Notes: generated from the letters alone by a model not told the origin. A DNA stretch of 64,000 bases from Venenivibrio stagnispumantis (GCF_900182795.1 NZ_FXTX01000007.1:1-64000), one strand, 5' to 3'; positions 1 through 8,762 are shown, numbered from the stretch's first letter. Made by a program: numbers and translations.

Positions 1-435
1 TGCTTTAAGATAATCTTTTTCTATATATCCTTTTTTAAATTGTTTTCTTATTTGTCTTTGTATGTTTAATATAAATAATGGTGATTTTTGTAGATGGTCT
101 GCTAAATAATTTTCATTCCAAAATATAGTGCAGGGATGATTTACCATAAATTCATATATTTCTTTTCTTTCTATTTGAGAGCGAAGTATTTGTCCGGTTA
201 ATTCTAAGGAGTTTCTATATACTCTTGATGGTATCCATTTTTCTTCATTTTTTATATCTTTTTTTAGGATAGTTAAAGCTTTTCCTGATTGTTTTAATTT
301 ATTTAATGTTTCATTGTTCCATAGATTATTTATCCAGTTATTTATCTTTCTTTTGTTTATTGATATTAGATAATCTAAATGTGGATATATGCTTTGTGGT
401 AGGGTTAGACTGTATGATAGTATTATGCTACTCAT
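1..435 (-). CDS. tnpB: TnpB-like transposon nuclease (IS605/IS607 OrfB family), partial
   Basis: An uninterrupted frame of 145 codons runs from ATG at 433-435 to the window edge. The N-terminus (MSSIILSYSLTLPQSIYPHL) and the later stretch VYRNSLELTGQILRSQIERK resemble the N-terminal helical part of TnpB/OrfB proteins of Aquificota elements. The RuvC catalytic residues and zinc finger expected in the C-terminal half are outside the window. TnpB proteins are RNA-guided DNA nucleases that use an RNA made from the element's other end, which is also not visible. The start overlaps the stop of the tnpA-like stub. The call is by resemblance only; another OrfB-like protein is possible. Confidence 0.6.
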   Translation of the reverse strand, partial: MSSIILSYSLTLPQSIYPHLDYLISINKRKINNWINNLWNNETLNKLKQSGKALTILKKDIKNEEKWIPSRVYRNSLELTGQILRSQIERKEIYEFMVNHPCTIFWNENYLADHLQKSPLFILNIQRQIRKQFKKGYIEKDYLKA

Positions 436-488
436 TTATATACTCTCAATATTTGTGATGCTTGACTAATTCTTAATAACTTTCTCAT
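432..488 (-). pseudogene. Remnant of IS607 tnpA (serine recombinase), N-terminal 18 codons only
   Basis: A short frame reads MRKLLRISQASQILRVYK and then TGA, overlapping the tnpB ATG as ATGA. The first 15 residues look like the MerR-like helix-turn-helix that opens IS607-family serine recombinases (pattern L-R-I-x-x-A-S/A-x-x-L-G-V). Normal tnpA is about 200 codons, so the catalytic domain is missing. The frame probably now acts as a translational leader for tnpB; that is inference. Confidence 0.5.
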
Positions 489-534
489 GCTAGTAATTAT
501 AGATAAATATAATTAAAAAATCAAGGTGCTGTTG

Positions 535-846
535 TTAGCCCTTTGATATAATAAATTTGTTATCAGATGGGATTATTAAATCTTTATGGAATTTTGCTCC
601 TTCTGTTTCTTGAACACAATGGGGTGGCCATATTCCACCATATCCTTTAAATGAGATATGATTTTCCGGATGCCAATCCCTTGTAAAAAATACCGGTTGT
701 CCTTTTTCAGCAAATCTATTTATATATTCATTTAATACAGGAACTATTTTATCTGCATCTTTTACAGGTAATATGCCATCCGGCATAAAATCATTTTGCA
801 TATCTACAACTATAAGAGCATCATATTCGGTAATTTTAACCATCAT
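535..846 (-). pseudogene. pncA: Nicotinamidase PncA, truncated by the TnpB element
   Basis: The 103 residues match the N-terminal half of nicotinamidase, which converts nicotinamide to nicotinate for NAD salvage. D15 in VVDMQNDF is the catalytic Asp position. D57, H59 and H63 in RDWHPENH are the metal ligands, followed by the WPPHC motif, and K102 in FIISKG is the catalytic Lys position. The frame ends one codon later at the element junction, so the nucleophilic Cys and the C-terminal half (family length about 180-210) are absent and the product should be inactive. The ATG overlaps the dksA stop, placing it last in the minus-strand operon. The other half may lie beyond the element. Confidence 0.85.
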
Positions 847-1196
847 TCTTCCTCTTCTTCCTGCTTTTCTTTACAATTTATGCATAAACTTGCTACCGGT
901 CTAGCTTTTAATCTTTTATAAGGAATTTCTGCACCACAACTTTCACATATACCGTAAGTTCCGTTTTCTATTTTTGTAAGGGTATATTCTATTTTTTTAA
1001 GCAATTTTCTATCTCTGTCAAGATTTCTTAATGTAAGTAATCTATCTGCTTCTAAATCTGCCCTATCTATCTCATCTCCGCCTTGATAAGACATAGTTTC
1101 ACCTACAGATTGTCTTGTTCCTTCCAAAAGTTTATTTTTCCATTCAATTAATATATTTCTTAGTTCTTCTATCTGCTCCGGTGTTAGATGTTTCAT
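843..1196 (-). CDS. dksA: DksA/TraR-family zinc-finger transcription factor
   Basis: A 117-residue protein with an N-terminal helical hairpin and a C-terminal zinc finger of C84-x2-C87 and C105-x2-C108. The hairpin tip keeps the acidic pattern D41-x2-D44-x-A46 seen in DksA, which enters the RNA polymerase secondary channel and works with ppGpp. It is shorter than E. coli DksA (151) and ends in a run of glutamates. The start ATG overlaps the mtnC stop by 4 bases and its own stop overlaps the pncA start, so translation is probably coupled. A ppGpp-dependent role is inferred from the family. Confidence 0.85.
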   Translation of the reverse strand: MKHLTPEQIEELRNILIEWKNKLLEGTRQSVGETMSYQGGDEIDRADLEADRLLTLRNLDRDRKLLKKIEYTLTKIENGTYGICESCGAEIPYKRLKARPVASLCINCKEKQEEEEE

Positions 1197-1867
1197 AGTA
1201 AATCTCCTAATTCTTCAAAATTTGTAATTACTTTATGCTTAGATTCATTATTGCCATATCTTGCTACTTTTATGGTTTGGAATCCTGCCTCTTTTGCTGC
1301 ATTAAGTTCTTCTTCTATATCTGATAAAAATAATATATTTTCCGGTTTTTCATTTATCTGTTTTGCTATTTCTTTATAAGATTTACTTTCTTTTTTGCTA
1401 CCTATATTTGTATCAAAATATCCTGAAAATAAATAATTTACATCTCCATATTGGGTATGGGAGAAAAATAATTTTTGAGCTTTCACAGAGCCGGAAGAAT
1501 ATACATATATATCAATACCTTTTTCTTTCCATTCCTTTAATTTTTTATAAGCATCTTCGTATAAATCGGATTTGAGCTCACCGGATTTATATCCTTCTTC
1601 CCATATAAGCCCTTGTATAGTTTTTAATGGAGTAATTTTTTTATCTTCTTTTATCCATTCTTTTAATTGATTAATTGCTTCATCTACGGATAGATTTTTT
1701 CCTACTTCTTTATTTATATGGTTTAAAACTTCCTGAACTTCCGGATTATTTATATTTTTTTTGATAAATTCTTCTAGGTGAGCTTCAGAATAAGGAAATA
1801 AAACATCTTTTACAAAAGATATAGAAGAGATAGTGCCTTCAATATCTACAACAACTTTCTTTACCAT
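1193..1867 (-). CDS. mtnC: Enolase-phosphatase E1 (methionine salvage)
   Basis: A 224-residue HAD-superfamily protein of usual length for MtnC. Motif I is D8-x-E10-G11-T12, with Glu in place of the second Asp as is typical of MtnC. Motif II is Y-S-S-G at 123-126, followed by a lysine-rich motif III near 158-163 and motif IV S182-D183. MtnC enolises and dephosphorylates 2,3-diketo-5-methylthiopentyl-1-phosphate, giving acireductone in the methionine salvage pathway. No other mtn gene is in the window. It lies 45 bases after the ABC permease gene and overlaps dksA, so it is probably cotranscribed with the exporter. Confidence 0.9.
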   Translation of the reverse strand: MVKKVVVDIEGTISSISFVKDVLFPYSEAHLEEFIKKNINNPEVQEVLNHINKEVGKNLSVDEAINQLKEWIKEDKKITPLKTIQGLIWEEGYKSGELKSDLYEDAYKKLKEWKEKGIDIYVYSSGSVKAQKLFFSHTQYGDVNYLFSGYFDTNIGSKKESKSYKEIAKQINEKPENILFLSDIEEELNAAKEAGFQTIKVARYGNNESKHKVITNFEELGDLL

Positions 1868-1911
1868 CTAAATCCTCATCCTTTTTTCTTAATTATATCA
1901 TAAATCTATAT

Positions 1912-2994
1912 TTAAAATAATCTACCTATCTTCCTAAATCCAAATATATAAAGTATTAAACTTAAGATAGATAAAGCTACAAAATAAGGAATTAGTTCTA
2001 TAAAAGGAGTTCCCCTAAAAAATATACTTAAACTTCCTTCAATATAATATCTTAAAGGTGATAAATAAGATAAATATTGAATAACAGGATGCATAGAATA
2101 AATAGGAGTCCATGCACCACTTAAAAATATCATTGGCATAATAATGAGAATTGAAGATTGAGCCACTTTTAACATATCATTAGAAATAGATGCTATAAAT
2201 AAACCAATACCTGTTACAGAAAATAAATATACTAAAGTTAAAATTATAAAAACAAAAAAACTTCCATTAATAGGCACTTTAAAAACACCAAATAAAACAA
2301 TGCCAATACTTATTGTCGCATATATTAATATTATTACAATTTGAGAAAAGCTTTTTGCAAGAATTATAATTTTTGAATTAGCAGGCATAAGAAGCATTAA
2401 ATCCCAAGTCCCTTTTTCTTTTTCTCTTACGAAAACAATTGCTGATAAAATAACACCCATGAGAGTTAGAGTAGATAAAAATTCTGAAAAAGATAAAAAT
2501 TTTTGAGTATCGGCATTTTGATTAAAAAGCTTATGGGTTTTTATTTCAACCGGCAATTTTAAATCAGATATATTTAAAATTATATTTTGAATATAAAATA
2601 AGGTTATAAAAGATTGGGCTGCAGCTGTTGAATCAAGTAAAACATTTATTTGTGTTTTGCCATTTTTAATTAAATTTTTTTCAAAATCCGGTTCAAAAAT
2701 TATTCCTACAATTATTTCTTTATTAAAGATAGCTTTATTCAGTTCTTTTTCTGAATTAAATTTTTTTGGAGATTGGAACTCCGGCTGATGAAAATGAGAT
2801 AAAATCTTTTTTGATAGAACACTATCTGAATAATCAACATATCCGATAGAAACATTTCTTGGTTTTACTTCAAAACCTTTACCGGCTATATAAACATCTA
2901 CCACAAAAGAATACAAAACAACTAAAACAAGTCCCCAACTTCTCAAAAAAGTGATTATTTCTTTTATAAAAACAGTAAAAAAAGTTCTCATCAA
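1912..2994 (-). CDS. ABC-2 type transporter permease (YbhR/YhhJ-like)
   Basis: A 360-residue membrane protein with the ABC-2 layout: one N-terminal membrane segment (about 10-32), an extracytoplasmic domain (about 40-170), then five hydrophobic segments with the coupling motif VREKEKGTWDLMLLMP near 190-205. It overlaps the second permease by 4 bases (2991-2994). With the partner permease, a two-domain ATPase and a HlyD-type adaptor it forms a complete YbhGFSR-like efflux set. The substrate cannot be read from sequence. ATG at 2992-2994 is followed by a second in-frame ATG, so the start may be one codon shorter. Confidence 0.85.
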   Translation of the reverse strand: MMRTFFTVFIKEIITFLRSWGLVLVVLYSFVVDVYIAGKGFEVKPRNVSIGYVDYSDSVLSKKILSHFHQPEFQSPKKFNSEKELNKAIFNKEIIVGIIFEPDFEKNLIKNGKTQINVLLDSTAAAQSFITLFYIQNIILNISDLKLPVEIKTHKLFNQNADTQKFLSFSEFLSTLTLMGVILSAIVFVREKEKGTWDLMLLMPANSKIIILAKSFSQIVIILIYATISIGIVLFGVFKVPINGSFFVFIILTLVYLFSVTGIGLFIASISNDMLKVAQSSILIIMPMIFLSGAWTPIYSMHPVIQYLSYLSPLRYYIEGSLSIFFRGTPFIELIPYFVALSILSLILYIFGFRKIGRLF

Positions 2995-4109
2995 AGCTCC
3001 TTTTTCATAAACCTAACTCCAATTGTTAAAAGTAATAAAGAATACAAAATTAAGATAAAAAAGTAAAGAATATTTTTTTCAGAAGAAAAACCCTGACCTA
3101 TCAGGAAAGTATCATAAATAATATGGTTATAATACATTACAGGGAAAAGATGTGCTTCAATATAAGCTTCATTTCTTAATGATGATATAGGCATAATAAT
3201 ACCGGAATATAAAAATCCGGGAAGAACGGTTATAACTACTGTCATTATAATTGCAACTATCTGTGTTTTTGTAATGATTGATACTAAAAGACCTATAGAA
3301 AGGCTAATAAAAACATAAATTTCAGATGTTATCCAATAAATAAAAAAATTTCCTCTAAATGGAACTTCAAAAACATATACAGCCCAAAGAAATAAAATAA
3401 AAATATTTATTGAATGAAGTAAGAAAACAGGAGTTAATTTAGCTATTAAAAACTCTATTTTATTTACAGGAGAAGAGTAAAAATTAAAAATTGTTCCGGT
3501 TTCTTTTTCTTTCACGATAAGTAAAGCTGATAAAATAGCCGGTGCAACAAATAGAATTATTCCCAAAAGACCGGGGACTATAGCATTTTCATCTCTCATT
3601 GATTGATTGAATAAAATCCTTTGATTTACTGATATTAAATATTTTTTTGGGTAATCTTTTAAATATTCGGTTGATACATCTAATAAAATCCCCTGTATGT
3701 AGCTTTCAATAGTCGTGCCTCTCATAGGAAAGGAAGCATCAATATAAATACCGATTTCTGTTTTTTGACCTTTTAAAACCCTTTTTTCAAAATCTTCAGG
3801 GATTATAATTAAGGCATCTAATTTGGCTTGTTTCATCAAATTTAAGGCTTTATTTTCTTCTATATCATAAAATTTTACATCAAAATATTTAGAATGCTCA
3901 AATTTTGATATTAAATCGTTAGATAATTTTGATTTATCATAATCAATTATAGCTGTTCTTGTGTGTGTTACTTCCATCCTAATACCGTATCCAAATAATA
4001 GTATTATCATTGTAGGAAGAAGATAAATAGCAATAATTAATCTTGACCTGACAATTTCCGTTATTTCTTTTATTAAATAAGCTTTTATAACATTTAAATT
4101 CATTTTCAA
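2991..4109 (-). CDS. ABC-2 type transporter permease (YbhS-like)
   Basis: A 372-residue paralogue of the next permease: an N-terminal membrane segment (LIIAIYLLPTMIILLFGYGI), an extracytoplasmic domain to about 170, then a cluster of membrane segments. The coupling element VKEKETGTIFNFYSSP lies near 200-215 and the conserved FLYSGIIMPI near 303. In this class the two permeases are thought to form a heterodimer driven by one tandem ATPase. The gene starts 16 bases after the ATPase stop. Starts at residue 1 or residue 3 (both ATG) are equally possible. Confidence 0.85.
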   Translation of the reverse strand: MKMNLNVIKAYLIKEITEIVRSRLIIAIYLLPTMIILLFGYGIRMEVTHTRTAIIDYDKSKLSNDLISKFEHSKYFDVKFYDIEENKALNLMKQAKLDALIIIPEDFEKRVLKGQKTEIGIYIDASFPMRGTTIESYIQGILLDVSTEYLKDYPKKYLISVNQRILFNQSMRDENAIVPGLLGIILFVAPAILSALLIVKEKETGTIFNFYSSPVNKIEFLIAKLTPVFLLHSINIFILFLWAVYVFEVPFRGNFFIYWITSEIYVFISLSIGLLVSIITKTQIVAIIMTVVITVLPGFLYSGIIMPISSLRNEAYIEAHLFPVMYYNHIIYDTFLIGQGFSSEKNILYFFILILYSLLLLTIGVRFMKKEL

Positions 4110-4124
4110 TAAATCCTTCTTAAC

Positions 4125-5741
4125 TTATTCATAAAATTTAACAAATATTTCTTCAAAATTTTTTGCATCCGGAAATCTGTTATATAACTCTTTTATTGTA
4201 GAATCTGCAACTTTTTCCCCATCTTTAAATAAAACTACCCTATCACAATATTCTGCTTCACTCATATAATGAGTAGTTATCAATATGGAAATTCCCCATT
4301 TTACTTTAAGTAAATGTAATAATTTCCAAAGCTGTGCTCTTGCAATGGCATCTACACCACTTGTAGGTTCATCTAAAAATAAAATTAATGGTTCATGTAT
4401 TAATGCTGCAGCTACAGAAATTCTTTGATTAATTCCTAAGGGTAATTCTGATGGAAGATAATTTAGATATTCTTCAAATCTAAGCCCCTTTGCAAGATTA
4501 TTTATTCTACTTAATGCTTTTGAGATAGGGATTTGATGTATATTAGAAAAATATATCAGGTTTTCCTGAACCGTCAAATCATTATAGAGGGCAAACCTTT
4601 GGCTTACATATCCGATTTTTGATTTTAATTCTAATCTATCTTTATAACTTTTTATTTTCTTTCCAAGTAATATCAGCTCTCCTTCATCTATAGGAAGCAA
4701 TCCAAGTAACATTTTAATAAAAGTTGTTTTTCCTGCACCATTTGGACCCAGTAATCCTACAATTTCTCCTTTTTTTATAATCATATCAATATTCTTGTTT
4801 GCAACAAAACTTCCAAACCTTTTTGTTAGACCTTTTGCTTCCATCACAACTTCCGGTATATCTGCTTTGGTTTCTCTATCTTCTATTTTTATATCCGGAA
4901 TATCTTTGTACTTTTTTAAAGCTGTTATAAAAAATATATCTTCAAGTTCCGGTTTAGCATGAGGAGCATTTAAAGGTTTTATTGAGTATGTTTTTTTATT
5001 AAAAGTAAAACAATCATCGGAACAACTCGTTTCTATATATACATTTTCAGCAATAGAGTTTTTTAATTCTTCGCCTTTTCCTTTTGCTATAACCATTCCT
5101 TCATCAAATAAAAGAATTTTATCCATTTTTTCTGCATCTTGCATATAACCTGTGCTGACAATTGCAATTATTCCTTCTTTTTTTCTATTATCATCTATAA
5201 TTTCCCATAGCTTTCTTCTACTTAATGGGTCAACTCCGGTAGTAGGCTCATCAGCTATCAAAAGTTTTGGTTTATGAATTAGGGTACATATTAAAGAAAG
5301 TTTTTGTTGCATACCACCACTTAAATTTTTTGCTAACCTATCTTGAAATTCTGATAAACCTGCCATTTCTAATAAACTTTCTCTATATTGCCAATAATTT
5401 TTATCTTTTTTTATATTTCTTATTGCTGTAAAAAAATCTAAATGTTCTTTTACAGTTAAAAGAGGATAAAGGACAAGACCAATTCCCTGTGGCATAAATC
5501 CGATAAATTGTTTTATATTTTCTGCCTCAGAAGGAGAATGATAACTATATCCTTTATATATCACTTCTCCTTTAAATTTTATTGTGCCGGCTATTGCATG
5601 TAATAAAGAACTTTTTCCGGAACCATCTGCACCTATAAAACCAATAATTTCTCCATCTTCTGCATCAAAGGATGCATCTTTTATTCCTATCTTTTTTCTA
5701 TATTCAACGGTAATGTTATTAACAATTAATGCTTTCATCAT
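4125..5741 (-). CDS. Tandem ABC transporter ATP-binding protein (YbhF-like)
   Basis: 538 residues with two nucleotide-binding domains. Domain 1 has Walker A G37-x4-G-K-S44, signature LSGGMQQK (140-147) and Walker B with D164-E165. Domain 2 has Walker A GPNGAGKT (332-339) and Walker B D457-E458, but its signature reads LPLGINQR (433-440) instead of LSGGQ. LPLGxxQR is the usual form in the second domain of YbhF-type proteins, so this is a family trait, not decay. It powers the two permeases encoded next. The stop-start overlap with the adaptor gene (5738-5741) indicates one operon. Confidence 0.9.
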   Translation of the reverse strand: MMKALIVNNITVEYRKKIGIKDASFDAEDGEIIGFIGADGSGKSSLLHAIAGTIKFKGEVIYKGYSYHSPSEAENIKQFIGFMPQGIGLVLYPLLTVKEHLDFFTAIRNIKKDKNYWQYRESLLEMAGLSEFQDRLAKNLSGGMQQKLSLICTLIHKPKLLIADEPTTGVDPLSRRKLWEIIDDNRKKEGIIAIVSTGYMQDAEKMDKILLFDEGMVIAKGKGEELKNSIAENVYIETSCSDDCFTFNKKTYSIKPLNAPHAKPELEDIFFITALKKYKDIPDIKIEDRETKADIPEVVMEAKGLTKRFGSFVANKNIDMIIKKGEIVGLLGPNGAGKTTFIKMLLGLLPIDEGELILLGKKIKSYKDRLELKSKIGYVSQRFALYNDLTVQENLIYFSNIHQIPISKALSRINNLAKGLRFEEYLNYLPSELPLGINQRISVAAALIHEPLILFLDEPTSGVDAIARAQLWKLLHLLKVKWGISILITTHYMSEAEYCDRVVLFKDGEKVADSTIKELYNRFPDAKNFEEIFVKFYE

Positions 5742-6898
5742 ATTTCAGGTATATCTTTTAAGCTTTTTGGAAGTCCTTTCCCATCTATAGATATAACTCC
5801 TATTGCCGGTATTCCAAGTTTTAAAAGCGGATTTGGTGAAACAGGTTTTAAATGAACAGCAAAAACTCTCTGTATTCTATCTTCTTTTACTGCTACTTCT
5901 TTTGGTGTAAATTCTGCTTTTTGGGAAATTTTCACTACAACAGCAGGAATTGGCATATCAGGATTTGAGTCTAAAAATATAACTCCTTTATCTCCTAATT
6001 TTATCTTTCCATTTTCTATAGTATCTACAAACATTTTTAGATATAAATCATCTTGATTTACTGCTGTAATAACAGCCATTCCTGCTCCCAAAACTTCTCC
6101 TTCATTTGCTATTTTATCAATAACATATCCATTTAATGGAGATATTATTTTCATCTCTTCCAAAATAGCTTCAATCTGTTCTTTTTGAGCTTCTAAGGTG
6201 TTTATTTCATCTTTTAATGCTAATATAGATTTTTCAAGCTCATCTATCTTTTTAAGATTTTGTATAGATTGTTTTAAATTGCTTTCTGATATATTTATTT
6301 CTGCTATTAATTGTTGTTTTTTATCTAATAATGCATTTAATTGATTTATATCTTTTTTTAATTGTAATTCAATTTTTTCAAATTTTTCCTTTGGAATTAG
6401 ACCTTTTTCTAATAGATTTTTATATCTTTCATAATCCTTTTTATCTTGCTCAACTACTTTTTCCAAGGTATCTATATTTTTTTCTAATTCTTTTATTGCT
6501 GATTTTCTTAGTTCTAAGGAAGCTTTTGCTTTTTCTGTATCTTCAGGTAATATTCCCTTGGCAATGTTAAGTTCAATATTTTGGCTTTCTAACATCTTTT
6601 TTTTAGCTTCTATTTGAAATTGTATTGCTTTATATTGAGCTTCATATTCTTTGCTTTCAATGATAGCTATTATTTGTCCTTTTTCTATTTTGTCTCCTTC
6701 ATTTACAAATATTTTTTTTATTCTACCGACATATTTTGTATTAATATTTGTTAAATCTCCGTCAATTTTTCCGGTACCTATAATAATATTTGGTGGCAGC
6801 TCTTTAACATAAAGTTTTTTATAAATAAGATAAGAAGAAATAAGAAAAAGAGATAACACTAATATTGCTGTTAGATATTTTTTAAAGATTTGTACCAT
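5738..6898 (-). CDS. HlyD-family membrane fusion (periplasmic adaptor) protein
   Basis: 386 residues: one N-terminal anchor (about 10-27), a lipoyl half-motif (about 50-78, GRIKKIFVNEGDKIEKGQ), a long coiled-coil hairpin (about 80-245), then the second lipoyl half and beta-barrel (ISPLNGYVIDKIANEGEVLG onward). Adaptors of this kind link an inner-membrane ABC pump to an outer-membrane TolC-like channel; no such channel gene is present here. It is the first gene of the minus-strand operon. A TATAAT box (6928-6933) lies 30 bases upstream, but the region where its -35 would sit is now IS481 sequence. Confidence 0.87.
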   Translation of the reverse strand: MVQIFKKYLTAILVLSLFLISSYLIYKKLYVKELPPNIIIGTGKIDGDLTNINTKYVGRIKKIFVNEGDKIEKGQIIAIIESKEYEAQYKAIQFQIEAKKKMLESQNIELNIAKGILPEDTEKAKASLELRKSAIKELEKNIDTLEKVVEQDKKDYERYKNLLEKGLIPKEKFEKIELQLKKDINQLNALLDKKQQLIAEINISESNLKQSIQNLKKIDELEKSILALKDEINTLEAQKEQIEAILEEMKIISPLNGYVIDKIANEGEVLGAGMAVITAVNQDDLYLKMFVDTIENGKIKLGDKGVIFLDSNPDMPIPAVVVKISQKAEFTPKEVAVKEDRIQRVFAVHLKPVSPNPLLKLGIPAIGVISIDGKGLPKSLKDIPEI

Positions 6899-6927
6899 CT
6901 AAATCCTCACTTTATATAATAAAAAAT

Positions 6928-6933
6928 ATTATA
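6928..6933 (-). promoter_or_regulatory. -10 box of the adaptor/ABC operon, next to the IS481 end
   Basis: The minus strand reads TATAAT 30 bases before the adaptor gene. At 17-base spacing its -35 position (6951-6956, TGAACG) falls inside the IS481 end, which begins at 6945. The insertion therefore replaced whatever stood there. Whether the operon is now weaker, or driven from the IS, cannot be read. Confidence 0.35.
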
Positions 6934-6944
6934 ACAGAAATAAT

Positions 6945-8048
6945 TGTATTCGTTCAGTACATGGTATACACCTACACCTAAAAAAATTATATCACATTCC
7001 ATAAGCTAAATCTGCTGGTCTTTTATAACCAAGTGCATGATGCGGTCTTATAAAGTTGTATATCCTTATATATCTCATTAATTTCTTATTCAGTTCTTCT
7101 ATATAAAAATCTAATCCCTCTATAAACCATAACTCCTCTTCTATTGTCCTTATTACCCTCTCCACATTTGCATTAGTTTTCGGACTCCTTGGATAACTAT
7201 AATAATGCTCTACTCCTATCTCATTCAGATATTTGTTAAACTCTCCTAAAAATTCACTTCCATTATCTGTTTGAACTTTCTTTATTTCAAATCCAAAATA
7301 TTTTTCCATCTCCATAAAAAACTCTTTTGCTTTATTTGAACTTTTAGTTTTGTATAGCTTTGCATAGGATAATCTGCTATACTTATCTATAGCTGTGAAT
7401 TGGTAATATGTTTTGCCTTTCCAGGGTAGGTGTTTTACATCTATCTGCACTACTTCCCCTGGAAAGGATGCTTTTAATCCTTTCTTTGTCCTTTTCTTCA
7501 CTGTTTTTTTCCTTCCCCTTTCTTCTTCTTTCTTTGCTTTATATCTTTCTATTAAATTTGCTTCTTTTAATACTCTATATATAGTAGATGGTGATATTTT
7601 TATTCCTTTTTCTTGATGAAGATATGATGCTATCTTTTCTTTACTCCATGTTGGATATTTTTGCCTTATAGCTATTATCTCATGTTTATATTTATTTCTT
7701 ATTTCCGGTTTTCTTTTGTTATTTGGAGTTTTTGGTCTATTATATAATCCATCAATACCGAACCTTTTAAATCTTTCAAACCATTTATAGAATGTTCTTC
7801 TTGATATACCGAAATGTCTACATGTTTTAGAAATATTCTTATGTTTAAGATAGTAACTAATGAAATTAAATCTGACTTTTGCTTCTTTTGGTAGTTTAGA
7901 AGTATCAATGATGTTTTTAATAGTTTTAGGAAATAGTTTTGTTAGATAAGTAGCTGTTCCAACTTTTCCTTTCATCTTACCTGCCTCCTTTTTTCTAAAA
8001 ATTATAAATAAAAAGGGCAGGTGTATACTATCATTCTGAACTTATACA
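6945..8048 (-). mobile_element. Complete IS481-family insertion sequence with ends and 5-bp target duplication
   Basis: The ends are inverted and both begin TGTAT: left 6945-6973 and right 8048-8019 on the complement share TGTAT, GTTCAG and GTATACACCT with minor gaps. Starting with TGT is typical of IS481 ends. The element is flanked by ATAAT on both sides (6940-6944 and 8049-8053), a 5-base target duplication. The single gene is intact. The insertion sits between the divergent adaptor/ABC operon and comF. Confidence 0.85.
6992..7975 (-). CDS. IS481-family DDE transposase
   Basis: 327 residues. The N-terminal half holds two helix-turn-helix segments (about 45-75 and 105-137), a basic linker (about 145-168), then an integrase catalytic domain (rve). 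The triad is D179 (VVQIDVKH), D237 (VQTDNGSEF) and E272 (NVERVIRTIEEE), with the usual 34 residues between the last two. The C-terminal IRIYNFIRPHHALGYKRP motif is typical of IS481 and IS3 transposases. There is no frameshift and no orfA/orfB split, which favours IS481 over IS3. The gene fills almost all of the element and appears intact. Confidence 0.93.
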   Translation of the reverse strand: MKGKVGTATYLTKLFPKTIKNIIDTSKLPKEAKVRFNFISYYLKHKNISKTCRHFGISRRTFYKWFERFKRFGIDGLYNRPKTPNNKRKPEIRNKYKHEIIAIRQKYPTWSKEKIASYLHQEKGIKISPSTIYRVLKEANLIERYKAKKEEERGRKKTVKKRTKKGLKASFPGEVVQIDVKHLPWKGKTYYQFTAIDKYSRLSYAKLYKTKSSNKAKEFFMEMEKYFGFEIKKVQTDNGSEFLGEFNKYLNEIGVEHYYSYPRSPKTNANVERVIRTIEEELWFIEGLDFYIEELNKKLMRYIRIYNFIRPHHALGYKRPADLAYGM

Positions 8049-8071
8049 ATAATTTTGGTAAAATCTTTATT

Positions 8072-8755
8072 ATGAAAACTTTGTTAAATTTAATTTTTGC
8101 AAGAAAATGTGTTAAATGTGGTATGCCATTTATTTTTGATAACCAAAATCTGATATGTGAAGACTGTATTTCCAAGATAGAAAAATTAGAGATAAATTTT
8201 TGCAAAAGTTGTGGAATATCCTTAAATGATAGATATCTTTTCTGTGATAGTTGTAAGAAAGAGAGATTATATGAATATATATATCACTACACAACTTACT
8301 ATCATATAAAAGAAATTATTACAGAATACAAAATTTCAAAAATAAAATCTTTATCAAAAACAATTGCCGGTATCATAAAAGAAGATATTCTCAACATTGT
8401 GAAGCAAAATAATATAGAAACTATTTTATATATTCCTTTATCTGAGAAGGTTATGAGAAAAAGAGGTTTTAATCATCTTTATGAGATTTTGATAAATATA
8501 TTTCCTAAGTATATGATAAAAGATTTTCTTATAAAAACAAAAGAAACAAAATTTCAGATGGAGCTAAATCAAGAAGAAAGAAATAAAAATTTGATAAATG
8601 CTTTTTCATTGAGAAAAGATACTAAATTTTATGGAGAAAATATTCTTGTTTTTGATGATGTTTTGACAACCGGTGCTACATTAAGGGAAATTGGATATTT
8701 ACTAAAAGGGCAAAATATTGGTAAAATGTATGGATATGTAATTTCAAAAGGATAA
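8072..8755 (+). CDS. comF: ComF-family phosphoribosyltransferase-like protein
   Basis: 227 residues. The N-terminus carries four CxxC pairs (C13/16, C29/32, C44/47, C58/61), probably two zinc ribbons, followed by a type I phosphoribosyltransferase fold with the PRPP motif VFDDVLTTGATL near residue 200. ComFC proteins act with the ComFA helicase in DNA uptake; the substrate of the PRTase-like domain is not known. ATG at 8072 is chosen because a longer in-frame start at 8021 would lie inside the IS481 end. The gene starts 23 bases after the IS, so its original promoter may be disrupted. The CDF gene follows after 7 bases. Confidence 0.85.
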   Translation: MKTLLNLIFARKCVKCGMPFIFDNQNLICEDCISKIEKLEINFCKSCGISLNDRYLFCDSCKKERLYEYIYHYTTYYHIKEIITEYKISKIKSLSKTIAGIIKEDILNIVKQNNIETILYIPLSEKVMRKRGFNHLYEILINIFPKYMIKDFLIKTKETKFQMELNQEERNKNLINAFSLRKDTKFYGENILVFDDVLTTGATLREIGYLLKGQNIGKMYGYVISKG

Positions 8756-8762
8756 AATTTTA

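Larger units (their letters stand above)
1..539 (-). mobile_element. IS607-type TnpB element, left end and N-terminal part (continues off window)
   Basis: The pncA reading frame stops matching its family exactly at 539-541, where the minus strand reads AAAGGG then CTAACAACAGC. IS607-family elements insert between two G residues of a GG target without target duplication, and this junction fits. Inside the element lie an 18-codon tnpA-like stub (432-488) and the start of a tnpB-like frame (433-435), joined by ATGA. The other end is beyond the window, so the family assignment rests on the junction, the MerR-like stub and the protein alone. Confidence 0.6.
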
